Positions 63,062 through 64,000 of a stretch of 64,000 nt of DNA are shown here, one piece after another. The stretch covers positions 4,030,001 through 4,094,000 of the forward strand of contig CP053418.1 in assembly GCA_013127575.1 (NCBI GenBank), written 5' to 3'. A program made the translations under genes and the position numbers. The DNA is from Ramlibacter terrae. Its GTDB lineage: Bacteria > Pseudomonadota > Gammaproteobacteria > Burkholderiales > Burkholderiaceae_C. Below the pieces are notes generated by a model. The model worked only from the letters and a program-made list of their open reading frames with translations. It had not been told where the DNA came from and did not search any database. Position 1 is the stretch's first letter. The number at the start of each line of letters is the position of its first letter.

Positions 63062-64000
63062 ATGCAGACGCAATCCGGAACTTCATCCTCCACCCCCACG
63101 GCGCGCCTGGTCGCCGTTGCCGAATTCGACCACCGGGTGACCGGCGTCACGGTCGCGCCGTCCGGCCGGATCTTCGTGAACTTCCCGCGCTGGACCGAAG
63201 ATGCGCCCGTGTCGGTGGCCGAGTTGCTGCCCGACGGTTCCTTGCGCCCCTATCCGGACGAACGCTGGAATGCCTGGCGGAACGCGAAGAAGGACGAGCT
63301 CCAGCCCGGCGACCACTGGGTCTGCGTGCAGAGCGTGGTGGCCGACCGCGACGGCAACGTCTGGGTGCTCGACCCCGCCGCGCCCGCGCAGGACCGCGTG
63401 GTGCCCGGCGGCCCCAAGCTGGTGAAGATCGACGCCGCCGGCAAGGTAGGCCAGAAGATCGCCTTCGGTGAAGACATCGCCCCGCAGGGCAGCTACCTGA
63501 ACGACGTGCGCTTCAGCCCCGATGGCGCCCACGCGTACATCACCGACTCGGGCGCGCAGGGCGCGCTGGTCGTCGTGGAGCTGGCGTCGGGCAAGGCCCG
63601 GCGCGTGCTCGACGGGCATCCCAGCACGCAGCCGGAGAAGGACGTCCAGATCCGCGTCGACGGCCACGTCCTGCGCCGCAGCGACGGGCGCGGCGTGGAG
63701 TTCTCCGCCGACGGCATCGCCCTGTCGCGCGACGGCCAATGGCTGTACTGGCAGGCCATCAAGGGGCGGACGCTGTACCGGATCGCGACGGAGGCGCTGC
63801 ACGACACGCGCCTTCCGCCCGACTCCCTCGCGGCGCGCGTGGAACGCGTCGGCGAGAACGGTCCCGCCGACGGGCTCTGGATCGACGCCGAAGACCGGAT
63901 GTACGTGAGCGCGGTCGAGGAGAACGCGGTCAAGGTGCGCGAGGGCGATCGGCTCGAGGTGCTGGTGCAGGACCCGCGGCTGCGCTGGCCGGACACGTTC
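63062..64000 (+). CDS. MRJP/SMP-30-type beta-propeller protein (C-terminus outside window)
   Basis: The first 313 residues of a major-royal-jelly-protein/yellow-like or SMP-30-like propeller. Segments: RLVAVAEFDHRVTGVTVAPS, GRIFVNFPRWTEDAPVSVAE, VQSVVADRDGNVWVLDPAAP, SYLNDVRFSPDGAHAYITDS and VEFSADGIALSRDGQWLYWQ. The family includes lactonase-like and sugar-binding proteins, but most bacterial members lack assigned functions. No clear signal peptide. Separated from the CoA transferase by 102 bases, so probably its own unit. Cut by the right edge. Confidence 0.82.
   Translation, partial: MQTQSGTSSSTPTARLVAVAEFDHRVTGVTVAPSGRIFVNFPRWTEDAPVSVAELLPDGSLRPYPDERWNAWRNAKKDELQPGDHWVCVQSVVADRDGNVWVLDPAAPAQDRVVPGGPKLVKIDAAGKVGQKIAFGEDIAPQGSYLNDVRFSPDGAHAYITDSGAQGALVVVELASGKARRVLDGHPSTQPEKDVQIRVDGHVLRRSDGRGVEFSADGIALSRDGQWLYWQAIKGRTLYRIATEALHDTRLPPDSLAARVERVGENGPADGLWIDAEDRMYVSAVEENAVKVREGDRLEVLVQDPRLRWPDTF

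Overview
The window is about 69% G+C, densely coded DNA from a betaproteobacterium of the order Burkholderiales, most likely family Comamonadaceae. The evidence is the dciA-M23 peptidase-secA block, argB next to slmA, Bug/TctC-type and TRAP-type binding proteins, many ATGA-coupled operons, and the general style of the proteins. This assignment is inferred from gene content only. No rRNA, tRNA, CRISPR array or insertion sequence was recognised, and no gene-free stretch exceeds 300 bases.

Layout. 1-7143: a minus-strand cluster with a diheme cytochrome c, a PQQ alcohol dehydrogenase carrying the lanthanide (XoxF-type) ligand pattern, XoxJ, a cytochrome c lipoprotein, and cytochrome oxidase subunits II (with fused cytochrome c) and I (cut by the left edge). 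A divergent TetR gene faces it. 7144-17047: a roughly 10 kb fatty-acid beta-oxidation operon on the minus strand, led by its own TetR regulator and interrupted by a DUF559 endonuclease gene flanked by palindromic repeats. 17149-26019: a divergent sugar-acid catabolic locus (GntR regulator, TRAP transporter, UxaA-family dehydratase, Ldh2-type dehydrogenase, two SDRs, FAH-family hydrolase). 26091-31535: two paralogous small exported proteins, PdeM, SlmA, a TctD/TctE-like two-component system and ArgB. 31583-34983: dTDP-L-rhamnose synthesis (rfbBDAC). 35149-47049: mixed housekeeping genes, including TPR, hemerythrin, acyl-CoA-binding, PHA-granule, aminopeptidase, molybdopterin oxidoreductase, LivK, ArgE, M20D, DUF2817 and CoaX. 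47082-51506: an apparent alpha-hydroxyketone quorum-sensing locus (LuxR-type regulator, CqsS/LqsS-like sensor kinase, receiver protein, small coupled protein, CqsA-like synthase). 51636-55868: secA, an M23 peptidase and dciA. 55939-62959: an IclR-controlled aromatic-acid cluster (FAD hydroxylase, gentisate-dioxygenase-like cupin, FAH hydrolase, HMG-CoA-lyase-like enzyme, CoA transferase, Bug protein). 63062-64000: an MRJP/SMP-30-type protein cut by the right edge.

Sequence quality matters for reading this annotation. About half of the genes carry one or more single- or double-base indels that break the frame while all conserved motifs remain on both sides. When the missing bases are restored from protein-family conservation, more than forty of these breaks fall inside CCTGG or CCAGG. 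The simplest reading is systematic long-read miscalling at methylated CCWGG sites, not gene decay. Broken genes are therefore annotated as full-length CDS, with the break positions noted.

The most interesting region is the quorum-sensing locus. The sensor gene and the distant synthase gene each have the same 16-bp dyad (CTGTCA, four bases, TAACAG) about 60 bp before their start codon. This suggests that the LuxR-type protein encoded between them ties signal synthesis and sensing into one circuit.
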